Shown here: piece by piece, positions 8,972 to 16,972 of the stretch
Position numbering within the stretch: position 1 is the stretch's first letter
Layout: each line of letters opens with the position of its first letter
Source of the DNA: Actinomycetota bacterium
GTDB taxonomy: Bacteria > Actinomycetota > Acidimicrobiia > Acidimicrobiales > CADCSY01
Assembly (NCBI GenBank): GCA_019348495.1
Contig: JAHWJI010000016.1
Location: 1-35,316 of the forward strand
DNA length: 35,316 nucleotides
Direction: 5' to 3'
Program-made: the position numbers and the translations under genes
The notes under the pieces: model-generated
The model's input: the letters and a program-made list of their open reading frames with translations, nothing else
Databases searched by the model: none
Told to the model about the DNA's origin: nothing

Positions 8972-9276
8972 GCGTGCGGGTGGAGCCGGCCGGGGATGGG
9001 GAGACGCCGGGGCGGACGGAGCTGGAGGATTGGTTCAGGGCCGAGGGGCTGACGCCCCGGCCCTGGGGCAACGGGCCGGGCGACCGCTACGGCAGGCACC
9101 GCCACGACTACCACAAGGTGCTCTTCTGCGTGTCGGGCAGCATCGTGTTCCACACCGACGAGGGCGACGTCGAGCTGCACTCAGGCGACCGGCTGGACGT
9201 GGAGCCCGGCACCGACCACGCCGCCACGGTGGGGCCCGACGGCGTCGAGTGCATCGAAGCCGCTCGCCCGGTCTGA
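8968..9276 (+). CDS. small cupin-domain protein
   Basis: A 102-residue single-domain cupin. The metal-site region reads GRHRHDYHKVLFCVSGSIVFH, followed by LHSGDRLDVEPGTDHAATVG, matching the two cupin motifs. The His-x-His pair is present, but the usual Glu of motif 1 appears to be occupied by Lys in DYHK, so metal binding or catalysis may differ from the enzymatic cupins; the protein may be a binding or regulatory cupin. GTG 8968 overlaps the stop of the preceding gene; GTG 8974 is an alternative. No signal peptide. Confidence 0.82.
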   Translation: MSVRVEPAGDGETPGRTELEDWFRAEGLTPRPWGNGPGDRYGRHRHDYHKVLFCVSGSIVFHTDEGDVELHSGDRLDVEPGTDHAATVGPDGVECIEAARPV

Positions 9277-9366
9277 GCACACTCACACACGGCGCCTGGC
9301 CGGCCGGGTATCCGGTCGTCGCTCCGGGTAGGGCAGGAGCCGGAGCAACATGAGGAGGGAGCCATC

Positions 9367-9540
9367 GTGGGATTCAGGGACAAGGTCTCCAACAAGGCCC
9401 AGGATTTCAAGGGCAAGGGCAAGCAAGCCGGAGGCAGGGCCACCAACGACCGGGGCCTCGAGGCCGAGGGCAGGGCCGACCAGAAGAAGGCCGGGCTGAA
9501 AGACGTCGGCGAGAAGCTCAAGGACGTGTTCAAGAAGTAG
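9367..9540 (+). CDS. CsbD-like stress protein
   Basis: A 57-residue, highly charged, Lys/Gly/Ala-rich protein. It begins VGFRDKVSNKAQDFKGKGKQ and ends KLKDVFKK, the pattern of the CsbD family of small hydrophilic proteins that are often induced by general stress and whose biochemical role is unknown. The start GTG 9367 is preceded by GAGGAGGGAGCCATC, a strong ribosome binding site. The stop at 9540 overlaps the end of the converging TusA-MetE fusion gene by 11 bases. It is the third gene after the cupin, 90 bases downstream. Confidence 0.85.
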   Translation: MGFRDKVSNKAQDFKGKGKQAGGRATNDRGLEAEGRADQKKAGLKDVGEKLKDVFKK

Positions 9541-11146
9541 TCGCTGCAGGCGCAGGGGGGCTCAGCCGCCGGTCAGTGTGTCGCGGGCGGGTCAACTTGT
9601 CGCGGGCGGCGGCCAGCGCCCCCAGGTGAGCCTCGGCCAACTGGGCGTCGGCGATGGGGTTGTCGGCGAAGGTGGCGAAGCCGCAGTCGGGGTTGAGCAG
9701 CAGCCGCTCGGCGCCGAACAGGTCGACGGCGTGGCGGGCCCGTGCCGTCACCGACTCCACCGGGTCGACGACCGGCGACTTCTGGTTCACCAGTCCCACG
9801 CCGATGCGACGGTCGTCGGGAAGGGTCGCCAGCACGTCGATCTCACCGGCGCGGGGAGTGCACAGCTCGAGTACGAAGGTGCCGAAGTCCAGAGCCGACA
9901 GCAGCGGGACCAGCGGGCGGTAGTCGCCGGCCAGCGCCATCGCCTCGTCGGGCGTCCAGTTGCCCCGGCAGATGTGCAGCGCCATCCGCTCGCCCGGCAG
10001 GCCCGAGGTCAGCTCCTGCAGCAGGCCCCGGGCGAAGTCGAGCTCCTCGCCCACCCTGCCCCGCTCTCCGAGAGCGCCGCACATGAAGGTACGGCCCCCC
10101 TGTCCGGGCGTGCCGTACACCACCTCGGTGAGCACGGGCTCGTCGAACTGCACCAGGGCCACGCCGGCTGCCAACAGGTGGTGCAGCTCCTCACGTAGCA
10201 CCCGCACGATGTCCCGGGACAGGTCCTCGCGGTCGTCGTAAGCCCGGTCCGAGAGGCACTCCATCCACATGGTGCGGGTCAGCAGGTACGGCCCGGGCAG
10301 GCTGACCTTGACCGGCTTGTCGGTCAGGCGCTGCACGAACTGTGCCTCGTGCACGGTCAAGGGCCGGCCCCGCCCGAGGGGACCGAAGACCGCCGGATGG
10401 CGCACCTGGCCGGCGGGCACGTCCAGGGCGGCAAGCTCGGCTTCGAACTGGACCGGGTCGTCGACGTAGGGCAACAGGTCGGTGACGGGAATCAGCTGGC
10501 AGTTCTCGAGCAGGCCACCAACGAAGCTGGAGTAGTTGTCCCGGCGCTGCTCACCGTCGGTCACCACGTCGGCACCGGCCCGCAGCTGGGCGTCGACCGC
10601 CAGGCGAACGGCGTCGTCGGCGCTCTCGGTGAACTCGGCCTCGCTCATGCGCGATTCCAGGCGTTCGTGCAGCGCCCGGAGCAGCCAGCGGGGCCGGGGC
10701 CAGCTCCCCACACCCATTACCGACAACGGCTCAATCGCCGGTGCCGGCACCGGCGCCGGCAGTGTCGCTGGGATGGTCGGCGTGACCACCGGCTGGGTGA
10801 TGGGGGCCTGACGCCGGCCGCCTCGCCCGAGGATGACCTCGGGCCGGTCGGCCCCGACCGGCTGGAGGTCGTCGTCGGGGGGCGGCGTGAACGGGCCCTT
10901 GCTCACCAAGAAGCTGCGCTGGCGGCCCGTGCGCCACATGTTGACCATCTCGTTGCCGGTGAGGCGGCACCAGGCGGGGAGGTCCTCCTCCACCGACGCC
11001 TCCATGGAGAGGATCTCCAGGAGCTGGCCCTGCTCCAGCGGGTCGATGTGCTTGCGGATCAACAACAAGAGCCCGTTCCCGCAGTCGAGCTCCCCTCCGT
11101 CGAAGCCGACGGCGGCCTGGTACGGGTGCGTCCTGGTGCGACTCAC
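9530..11146 (-). CDS. TusA-like domain fused to MetE-type methionine synthase core
   Basis: A 538-residue fusion. Residues about 8-80 are a TusA-like sulfur-carrier domain: FDGGELDCGNG places Cys22 at the position of the TusA nucleophile, but it is followed by Gly rather than the usual Pro. A proline-rich linker (about 84-138) leads to a UROD/MetE-like barrel (about 140-520) that matches only the C-terminal half of cobalamin-independent methionine synthase. Zinc and homocysteine residues appear conserved: FDEP (Asp335), HIC (His391, Cys393), LELCTPRAGE (Glu427) and NPDCGFATF (Cys488). The N-terminal folate-binding half of MetE is absent, so the methyl donor is unknown. GTG 11146 is seven bases after the DsrE-like gene stop; this is the third gene of a TusA-DsrE-fusion operon. 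Confidence 0.85.
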   Translation of the reverse strand: MSRTRTHPYQAAVGFDGGELDCGNGLLLLIRKHIDPLEQGQLLEILSMEASVEEDLPAWCRLTGNEMVNMWRTGRQRSFLVSKGPFTPPPDDDLQPVGADRPEVILGRGGRRQAPITQPVVTPTIPATLPAPVPAPAIEPLSVMGVGSWPRPRWLLRALHERLESRMSEAEFTESADDAVRLAVDAQLRAGADVVTDGEQRRDNYSSFVGGLLENCQLIPVTDLLPYVDDPVQFEAELAALDVPAGQVRHPAVFGPLGRGRPLTVHEAQFVQRLTDKPVKVSLPGPYLLTRTMWMECLSDRAYDDREDLSRDIVRVLREELHHLLAAGVALVQFDEPVLTEVVYGTPGQGGRTFMCGALGERGRVGEELDFARGLLQELTSGLPGERMALHICRGNWTPDEAMALAGDYRPLVPLLSALDFGTFVLELCTPRAGEIDVLATLPDDRRIGVGLVNQKSPVVDPVESVTARARHAVDLFGAERLLLNPDCGFATFADNPIADAQLAEAHLGALAAARDKLTRPRHTDRRLSPPAPAATTS

Positions 11147-11153
11147 CGGGCGA

Positions 11154-11516
11154 CTAGTAGGTGACGCAGGGAGCGCCGCTGGCCAGGAACTCCACCAGCT
11201 TCGCCCCGCCCACGATGGTCGCTCCCTTCACCAGGGCGCCCTCGTCCAGGGCGCGCCTCTTGAAGCACGGCGAGCACACCCAGACGGTCCCACCCGCCTC
11301 GACGAAGTTGGTCATCAGGTCCTTCAGCGGGGAGAACCCTTCCTCGTGGATGTCGTCGGCATAGCCCTCGACGGCCAGACGCACGCCTTCGGTGGACAGG
11401 AACACGAGGGTCTCCTGGTCCGACCCTGCGGCCGCGTTGGCGATGACGAAGCCCACGGTGGCCCGGTCGGGGTCGTTCTTGGCGTTGGTCAGCGATACAC
11501 AGAACTTTCCAGCCAT
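11154..11516 (-). CDS. DsrE-like sulfur relay protein
   Basis: A 120-residue protein of the DsrE/TusD-like fold, small proteins that pass persulfide sulfur between carriers. Features are FCVSLTNAKNDPDRATVGFVIANAA at the N-terminus, LVFLSTEGVRLAVEGYADDI, and VWVCSPCFKRRAL with Cys81 and Cys84, the likely reactive cysteines, then the C-terminal GATIVGGAKLVEFLASGAPCVTY. ATG 11516 has GGAG at good spacing; ATG 11522, two codons upstream, overlaps the TusA stop as ATGA, so either start implies coupling. Sandwiched between two TusA-like domains, it probably exchanges sulfur with one or both. Confidence 0.85.
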   Translation of the reverse strand: MAGKFCVSLTNAKNDPDRATVGFVIANAAAGSDQETLVFLSTEGVRLAVEGYADDIHEEGFSPLKDLMTNFVEAGGTVWVCSPCFKRRALDEGALVKGATIVGGAKLVEFLASGAPCVTY

Positions 11517-11518
11517 TG

Positions 11519-11761
11519 TCATTGCTCCTGTCGTCGTTGGATCAGGTACACGGGGTGGCGCTCGGCGACCAGTCGGTGCCCGGTCAGGCGGCACCACGCG
11601 GGCAGGTCTTCGGGTGCGCCGGGGTCGTGGGCCACCAGCTCGAACAGCGCGGCCGGCCCCAGGGCGGCGAGGCGGCCACGAAGCTGGATGACCAGCTCCC
11701 CACAGCCCATCTCACCGGCGTCCCAGCGCTCGACCACCGAGTGCTCGCCGTGTTCGGACAT
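11519..11761 (-). CDS. TusA-like sulfur carrier protein
   Basis: An 80-residue TusA-like protein, first gene of the sulfur operon. WDAGEMGCGELVIQL aligns with the TusA active-site segment D-x-G-x-x-C-P, with Cys20 followed by Gly instead of Pro. The second half contains EDLPAWCRLTGH, shared almost word for word with the TusA-like domain of the downstream fusion protein (EDLPAWCRLTGN), so the two domains are paralogues. A second conserved Cys lies in that segment. Upstream AAGAGAGGAA is rather far (about 14 bases) from ATG 11761. The stop overlaps the next gene. Confidence 0.85.
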   Translation of the reverse strand: MSEHGEHSVVERWDAGEMGCGELVIQLRGRLAALGPAALFELVAHDPGAPEDLPAWCRLTGHRLVAERHPVYLIQRRQEQ

Positions 11762-12060
11762 CAGCGTTTCAGCGTTCCTCTCTTGCTGGACCTGGCTCGA
11801 CGGCCAAGCCGCGGTACGTGGGACCGGTGCGGCGCCGGCCCCCTCTCTAGGAGGGCGTACGGCGCGGTCCGAAGAAGGGGCGCTCGCCCGACCGGGCGAG
11901 AGCGGCGTCAGCTCAGCGACATGTCATCGGGGACGCCCTCCCTTCGCTCGGATCTCGGTGGCGCCCGCACAATAGCCCGGTCCAGTGGTCTGCACCTCGC
12001 GCCCTTCGGGCGGGCCCTCCCTCGCTGGTTGCGCCCGGGGCCCGCCGGGTGGTGTACAAG
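11762..12060. other. intergenic region between divergent sulfur operon and rsgA
   Basis: About 300 bases separating the minus-strand TusA gene from plus-strand rsgA. It should contain promoters for both. I see a small palindrome CCCTCTCTAGGAGGG (11840-11854) and a GCCCTTCGGGC hairpin (about 12001-12011), but no convincing promoter or riboswitch. Confidence 0.4.
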
Positions 12061-13098
12061 ATGGCGGTGACGTCGCCCGAGTTGGAGGCCTACGGCTGGA
12101 CGACGCGCTGGGCCACCCTGTTCGCCGAGATCACCGCCTCCTCGCCCGACGCCCGGCCCGGTCGCATCGTGCGCCACGACGGGTCGGCCGTGCTGGCGGT
12201 GTCCGTCGATGGGGCGCTCGAGCACCTCCAGGTGCCTCCCCGCGTTGATCCGGCGCCGGTGGTGGGCGACTGGGTGGCGATCGACCCCGCGACGCACAGC
12301 GTCATCGCCGCGCTGGCCCGGCACTCCCTGCTTCGCCGCCAGGACCCGGGCACCGGGAGCCAACAACCGCTCGTCGCCAACGTCGACGTGGTCCTCGTGG
12401 TCTGCGGCCTCGACCGTCCGGTCAAGCCCGGGAGGATCGAGCGCTCGGTCACCCTGGCGTGGGACGCGGGAGCGACGCCCGTCGTGGTGCTTACCAAGGC
12501 CGACCTGGTCGCCGATCCCGAGCAACGGGCCGAGGCGGTGCGCCGGGGAGGTCCCGGCCTCGATGTGGTCCTCACCAGCGCCGCCACCGGTGCCGGCATG
12601 GACGAGCTACGGCGGATGTGCCGCGACAGGACGGTCGTCCTGCTCGGTGAGTCGGGGGCCGGCAAGTCGACCATGACCAACACCCTCGCCGGCTGCGCCG
12701 TGGCCACCACCGGTGTCGTGCGGGGCGGCGACGCCAAGGGACGCCACACCACCACCGCCCGCCACCTGTACCCGCTGCCGAGCGGCGGCGTGCTGGTCGA
12801 CACGCCGGGGCTACGAGCCGTCGGGCTCTCGGTCGACCTCGACGCCGTCGCCGCCACCTTCGGCGACGTCGCGGCCATCGCCAAAGGCTGTCGCTTCGGT
12901 GACTGTCGTCACGACCGCGAGCCCGGCTGTGCCGTGCTCGCGGCCGTCGCCACCGGGGAGCTGGCCACCGAGCGGTGGGCGAGCTGGACCACGCTGCGGC
13001 GGGAAGCCAAGGTGGCCGAGCAGCGGGCGGACGGACAACAGCGGGAGCACGAGCGACGCGTCGCCCGACCCAAGCGCGGGCGAGAACGCGACCACTAG
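12061..13098 (+). CDS. rsgA: ribosome biogenesis GTPase RsgA
   Basis: A 345-residue circularly permuted GTPase that checks maturation of the 30S subunit. The permuted order is visible: an N-terminal OB-like domain, then G4 TKADL, G5-like SAATGAG, G1 GESGAGKST, switch region GRHTTTARHL and G3 DTPGLR. A C-terminal zinc knuckle follows as GCRFGDCRHDREPGC. The C-terminal tail is strongly basic, consistent with RNA contact. I chose ATG 12061; GTG 12049 is also in frame. It stands alone, divergent from the sulfur operon and followed by a microprotein gene. Confidence 0.93.
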   Translation: MAVTSPELEAYGWTTRWATLFAEITASSPDARPGRIVRHDGSAVLAVSVDGALEHLQVPPRVDPAPVVGDWVAIDPATHSVIAALARHSLLRRQDPGTGSQQPLVANVDVVLVVCGLDRPVKPGRIERSVTLAWDAGATPVVVLTKADLVADPEQRAEAVRRGGPGLDVVLTSAATGAGMDELRRMCRDRTVVLLGESGAGKSTMTNTLAGCAVATTGVVRGGDAKGRHTTTARHLYPLPSGGVLVDTPGLRAVGLSVDLDAVAATFGDVAAIAKGCRFGDCRHDREPGCAVLAAVATGELATERWASWTTLRREAKVAEQRADGQQREHERRVARPKRGRERDH

Positions 13099-13101
13099 GG
13101 T
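13096..13101 (+). promoter_or_regulatory. candidate -10 box (TAGGGT) for the microprotein gene
   Basis: TAGGGT overlaps the stop codon region of rsgA and ends six bases before ATG 13108. This fits a leaderless transcript for the following 24-codon gene. Confidence 0.35.
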
Positions 13102-13107
13102 GCCGCC

Positions 13108-13182
13108 ATGAAGAAGCTGTTGATCCTCGTCGTGCTCATCGCCCTCGGAACCGTGGCCGCCCGCAAGCTCAAGGAGGTCTGA
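13108..13182 (+). CDS. 24-residue membrane microprotein
   Basis: A 24-codon frame starting MKKLLILVVLIALGTVAARK and ending LKEV. It has a positively charged N-terminus, one hydrophobic stretch and a basic C-terminal end. It resembles the beginning of the small actinobacterial membrane proteins of the DLW-39 type, which are somewhat longer, but the resemblance is only by eye. There is no clear Shine-Dalgarno sequence; a TAGGGT box six bases upstream suggests leaderless transcription. It could also be chance, given its size. Confidence 0.5.
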   Translation: MKKLLILVVLIALGTVAARKLKEV

Positions 13183-13312
13183 GGACGACGACGCCGAACC
13201 GGCGGCGCGGCGCAGCCCGGTCGGATCTGAAACTTCTCCTTGTGCCCGGCGGTCGCCGCCGCTAGGTTCTCGGGCACCACTTCCCCGTGGAAGCGTTTCG
13301 ACGCGCCCGGGA

Positions 13313-13984
13313 GTGGATGTGCTCATCGCCTGTTGGTCGGCCAAGGGGGGAAGCGGCACCACCGTGGTGTCGGTCGCCCTCGCCACCGTGCTCGCCCGTT
13401 CGTCACCTGGCGGGGCCCTGCTCGCCGATCTGGGCGGCGACGTTCCCGCCGTGCTGGGACTGCCCGAACCCGCCGGCCCCGGTCTGGAAGAGTGGCTGGC
13501 CTCGGGTGCGTCAGTTCCTGCCGACGCCCTTTCCCGCCTCGAGATCGCCGGCCCCGGCGGCCTGCACGTGCTGCCCGTCGGGGCGCCGTCTTCAACCCCG
13601 CCGCCCCCCGGGACCACGGGCCGAGCAGAAGTGCTCGCCGCCGTCCTGGCCGCCGACCCCCGACCGGTGGTCGCCGACTGCGGCTGCCTCCCTGCCGGTG
13701 CCGGCCTGGCCGTGGCCGCGGCGGCCTCGGTGTCGTTGCTGGTGCTGCGGCCGTGCTACCTCTCGCTGCGCCGGGCCCTCCAGGCGCCCCTCCGCCCGTC
13801 GGGCGTGATATTGGTCAGTGCGTCGGGCCGCTCCCTCGGCCGCAGCGATGTCGAGCACGTGCTCGGTGTCCCCGTGCGTGCCGTGGTGGCGGTGGATCCG
13901 GCGGTGGCCCGGGCCGTCGACGCCGGCCTGCTACCTACCCGCCTGCCCCGTGGACTCGAGCGGGCGCTACGCCATGCTGCTTGA
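13313..13984 (+). CDS. tadZ: TadZ/CpaE-like P-loop ATPase
   Basis: A 223-residue ParA/MinD-superfamily ATPase opening a Tad pilus locus; such proteins localise the pilus machine to a cell site. The deviant Walker A motif is near the N-terminus, CWSAKGGSGTTVVSVALA (residues 7-24), and VVADCGCLPAGAG (about 118-130) occupies the Walker B position with Asp121. There is no N-terminal receiver domain of the kind seen in longer CpaE proteins. GTG 13313 is used as start; GTG 13319 is possible. The stop overlaps the start of tadA by 11 bases. Confidence 0.82.
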   Translation: MDVLIACWSAKGGSGTTVVSVALATVLARSSPGGALLADLGGDVPAVLGLPEPAGPGLEEWLASGASVPADALSRLEIAGPGGLHVLPVGAPSSTPPPPGTTGRAEVLAAVLAADPRPVVADCGCLPAGAGLAVAAAASVSLLVLRPCYLSLRRALQAPLRPSGVILVSASGRSLGRSDVEHVLGVPVRAVVAVDPAVARAVDAGLLPTRLPRGLERALRHAA

Positions 13985-15227
13985 GGCCACCACCGTGGCC
14001 ACGGTGGTCGAAGACCTGGAGGAGCGCCTGCACCGATCGGTGGTGGCGGCCGACAGCCATCTCGGCGAGCACCGCCTACCTCCCGACGGTGCCGGCGTGC
14101 GCATCCTGGTCGAGCGTCTGGCCCGGGCCGAGGCGCCGCTGCTGAGCGGCCCGGCGCTCGACGCCATCGTCGACGCGGTCACTGCCCGGGTGCGGGGACT
14201 GGGTCCGCTCGAGGCGCTGCTCGGCGACCCCTCGATCAGCGAGGTCATGGTCAACGGGCCCGGCAGGGTCTGGATAGAGCGCCACGGCCGCCTCGAGCGC
14301 CTCGAGACCGAGCTGGACACACCCACCATCGAGCGCCTCATCGAGCGGGTGGTCGGCCCCCTTGGCCTGCGCATCGACCGCTCCTCGCCCCTGGTCGACG
14401 CCCGCCTGCCCGACGGGTCGCGCGTCAACGCCGTGGTCCCTCCCCTCGCCATCGACGGGCCGTGCCTGACCATCCGCCGCTTCGGCGCCCGTCGCCTCAC
14501 CCTGGCCGAGGTCAGTCCTCCCGGCGTCGGCGAGCTCTTGGCCTGGGCCGTTCGCTCCCGGGCCAACGTGTTGGTCTCGGGCGGCACCGGTGCGGGCAAG
14601 ACCACCCTGCTCAACGCGTTGGGGGCCGAGATCCCCGCCGGCGAGCGTGTCATCACGGTGGAGGACGCAGCCGAGCTGCGGCTGCCCGGTGCGCACGTCG
14701 TGCGCCTCGAGTCCCGGCCGGCCAACGCCGAAGGCGTGGGCGAGGTCCCGCTGCGCCAGCTGGTCCGCAACGCCCTGCGGATGCGTCCCGACCGGATCGT
14801 CGTGGGGGAGGTTCGAGGCCCCGAGGCCCTCGACATGCTCCAGGCCATGAACACCGGCCACGAGGGCTCGCTGTCGACCTGCCACGCCAACAGCCCCACC
14901 GACGCCCTGCGCCGCCTGGAGACCATGGTCCTCACCGGGTCGGTGGCCCTGCCTCTGGCGGCGGTGCGCGACCAGCTCGGCGCCGCCCTCGACCTGGTGG
15001 TCCAGGTGGCTCGCCGGCCCGACGGTCGCCGGGGGGTGGTCGAGGTGGCCGAGGTGATCACCGATGACGAGGCGGTGACCACCGGTGGAGCCCCCGGACT
15101 GCGGACGCGCCGCCTGGCCGGTCCCGCCGGGGTGGTGGGGCTGCCCGCCCGAGCGCCGAGGGCCGTCGACGCCGATGCTCCCGACCCCTCCTGGGTGCTC
15201 GGTGGGACCGCGGTCGGGGCGTCGTGA
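13974..15227 (+). CDS. tadA: Tad pilus assembly ATPase TadA/CpaF
   Basis: A 417-residue hexameric secretion ATPase that powers assembly of Flp-type pili. The N-terminal region carries LGPLEALLGDPSISEVMVNGP (about 76-96), typical of CpaF. Walker A is SGGTGAGKTT (202-211), the Asp box follows as VITVEDAAEL, and Walker B/His box as MRPDRIVVGEVRGPEALDM with NTGHEGSLSTCHANS. The C-terminal tail is Ala/Pro-rich and probably flexible. ATG 13974 lies inside the end of tadZ; the frame extends further upstream without support. The stop overlaps the tadB GTG. Confidence 0.95.
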   Translation: MLLEATTVATVVEDLEERLHRSVVAADSHLGEHRLPPDGAGVRILVERLARAEAPLLSGPALDAIVDAVTARVRGLGPLEALLGDPSISEVMVNGPGRVWIERHGRLERLETELDTPTIERLIERVVGPLGLRIDRSSPLVDARLPDGSRVNAVVPPLAIDGPCLTIRRFGARRLTLAEVSPPGVGELLAWAVRSRANVLVSGGTGAGKTTLLNALGAEIPAGERVITVEDAAELRLPGAHVVRLESRPANAEGVGEVPLRQLVRNALRMRPDRIVVGEVRGPEALDMLQAMNTGHEGSLSTCHANSPTDALRRLETMVLTGSVALPLAAVRDQLGAALDLVVQVARRPDGRRGVVEVAEVITDDEAVTTGGAPGLRTRRLAGPAGVVGLPARAPRAVDADAPDPSWVLGGTAVGAS

Positions 15228-16126
15228 ACATCGCTCTCGGCACCCTCGTCGCCAGCCTGGTGATGGTGGTGGTCCTAGCGCTGCGTGGCGCCGTGGCCCG
15301 AGGGCGAGGGTCGCGGGTGGCCCGCCGGCTGGAAGGGGCACCCACGTCTTCGGGGCGGGCCGCGCTGGTCGCTGTGGTGCCCCAGCCGCCGGCTCGTCTG
15401 GTCCGGGGGCTGGCCGACGCCGGGCTGGTGCTCGATGCCCGACGGGCCTGGGGTGCCTGGTTGGTCACCGTCGCCCTGGCGCTCTGCGTTGCCCTGGTGG
15501 CCGGTGGTCCCGGCCTGGGTGTGGTCGCCGTGCTCATCACCACCGTCGGACCTGCGGTGGGCCTGCGCGCCGCCTCGGGACGGGCCGATCGGTTGCTGGA
15601 GGACGGCCTGCCCGACGCCCTCGAGGCCATGGCCCGGGCCCTGCGCAGCGGTGCCTCCCTTCGCCAGGCCGTGGCCGAGGCGGCTGCGGCCACGCCAGGG
15701 GCCCTGGGCGCCGACCTCAGCGGGGTGGCCCATGAGGTGAGCCACGGCCGGGCCCTCGCCGATGCCCTGGACGGGTGGGCCGCGCAGCGGCCGCTCCCAG
15801 GGGTGCGCCTGGCCACCTCGGCGCTGGGCCTCGGCGCCGAGACCGGCGGCGCCCAGGCCCGAGCCCTCGACGGCGTGGCCGCCACCCTGCGCAGCCGCCA
15901 GGCGGTGGGGCGCGAGGTACGGGCCCTGTCCTCCCAGGCTCGGCTGTCGGGCGTGGTCATAACCTTGGCGCCACTCGGCTTCTCGGCGCTGGCGGCCGCC
16001 ACCGACGAGCGCACCGCCTCGTTCCTCCTGGCCACCCCCCTCGGCCTGGTCTGCCTCTCCGTCGGCCTGGCCCTCGACGCAGTGGCGGCGCTGTGGATGC
16101 ACCGGCTCTCGCGGGTCGAGGCATGA
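15224..16126 (+). CDS. tadB: Tad pilus platform protein TadB
   Basis: A 300-residue inner-membrane protein of the GspF/TadB family. One or two helices lie at the N-terminus and near residue 85-110, then the cytoplasmic T2SSF domain: DGLPDALEAMARALRSGASLRQAV, and GVRLATSALGLGAETGGAQARALDGVAATLRSR. Two further hydrophobic helices close the protein. GTG 15224 overlaps the tadA stop and the gene's own stop overlaps tadC, so the whole set is translated in a coupled manner. Confidence 0.92.
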   Translation: MNIALGTLVASLVMVVVLALRGAVARGRGSRVARRLEGAPTSSGRAALVAVVPQPPARLVRGLADAGLVLDARRAWGAWLVTVALALCVALVAGGPGLGVVAVLITTVGPAVGLRAASGRADRLLEDGLPDALEAMARALRSGASLRQAVAEAAAATPGALGADLSGVAHEVSHGRALADALDGWAAQRPLPGVRLATSALGLGAETGGAQARALDGVAATLRSRQAVGREVRALSSQARLSGVVITLAPLGFSALAAATDERTASFLLATPLGLVCLSVGLALDAVAALWMHRLSRVEA

Positions 16127-16929
16127 GCGGCAGTGGCGTGAGTGCCATCGGCGTGCTGGCGTTGGCCTGGGCCGGCCTGGTGCTGGCCGCGGCCCGACGG
16201 CTGGCGCCGGCGCCGGCTCGCCACCGGGCCCGGTCGCTCACCCGCAGCGCCCCTGGCCGCGACCACGGCCCCGCTCGCCCGACGATCCCCGTCGTCGTCG
16301 GTGGAGCCCTGTTGCGCATCGCCCGGCGGCCCGACCCGGTGGAGAGCGCCCGACGACTGGGTCGAGCGGCCTTCGCCGGTGCGGCCACGCTGGTGCTCAG
16401 CCCTTTGGCTGCGCCGGCCGTCGGCGCCGCGGTATGGGCCCTGCCCGCCCTCGGGGAGCGCCGTCGCCGGCGTCGGCACCGGGACGAGCTTCTCCGCCAC
16501 CTACCCGAGGTCGCCGACCTGTTCGTGCTGGCGGTGGGCGCCGGGCTCACCGTGGCCCTGGCGGTGGCCGCCGTGTCCCGGCGGGCGCCCGGGCCGCTGG
16601 CCCCGGCGCTGGCCCAGGCCGTCGACGAGGCCAACCTCGGCCGGCGCCTGGCCGACGCGCTCGACGACGTCCCCGCGCTGGTGGGCGAGGAGGCCCGGCC
16701 GCTGATCGGCGCCCTGGTCGCCTCTGACCGCTACGGCGCACCGCTGCTCGACGGCCTCGTGCGTCTCAGCACCGAGCTGCGGGCCGATCGCCGCCGGCGA
16801 GCCGAGGAAGCCGCTCGGCGCGTCCCGGTGAAGCTGCTCTTCCCCCTGGTGTTCTGCACCCTCCCCGCCTTCGCGCTGCTCACCGTGGCGCCATTGCTCG
16901 CCGGCGCCCTTCGGGCGCTGCGCCTCTGA
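16123..16929 (+). CDS. tadC: Tad pilus platform protein TadC
   Basis: A 268-residue second platform protein of the GspF/TadB-C family. LLRHLPEVADLFVLAVGAGLTVALAVAAVSRRAPG marks the beginning of the T2SSF-like domain, and RRAEEAARRVPVKLLFPLVFCTLPAFALLTVAPLL is the characteristic C-terminal end. The N-terminus has a membrane helix and a basic, Arg-rich loop. ATG 16123 overlaps the tadB stop as ATGA. The pilin-like gene follows after 43 bases. Confidence 0.9.
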   Translation: MSGSGVSAIGVLALAWAGLVLAAARRLAPAPARHRARSLTRSAPGRDHGPARPTIPVVVGGALLRIARRPDPVESARRLGRAAFAGAATLVLSPLAAPAVGAAVWALPALGERRRRRRHRDELLRHLPEVADLFVLAVGAGLTVALAVAAVSRRAPGPLAPALAQAVDEANLGRRLADALDDVPALVGEEARPLIGALVASDRYGAPLLDGLVRLSTELRADRRRRAEEAARRVPVKLLFPLVFCTLPAFALLTVAPLLAGALRALRL

Positions 16930-16972
16930 AGAGAACCCTGCAGCATCCAAGACAGAAAGAAGGAGGAGCCCC

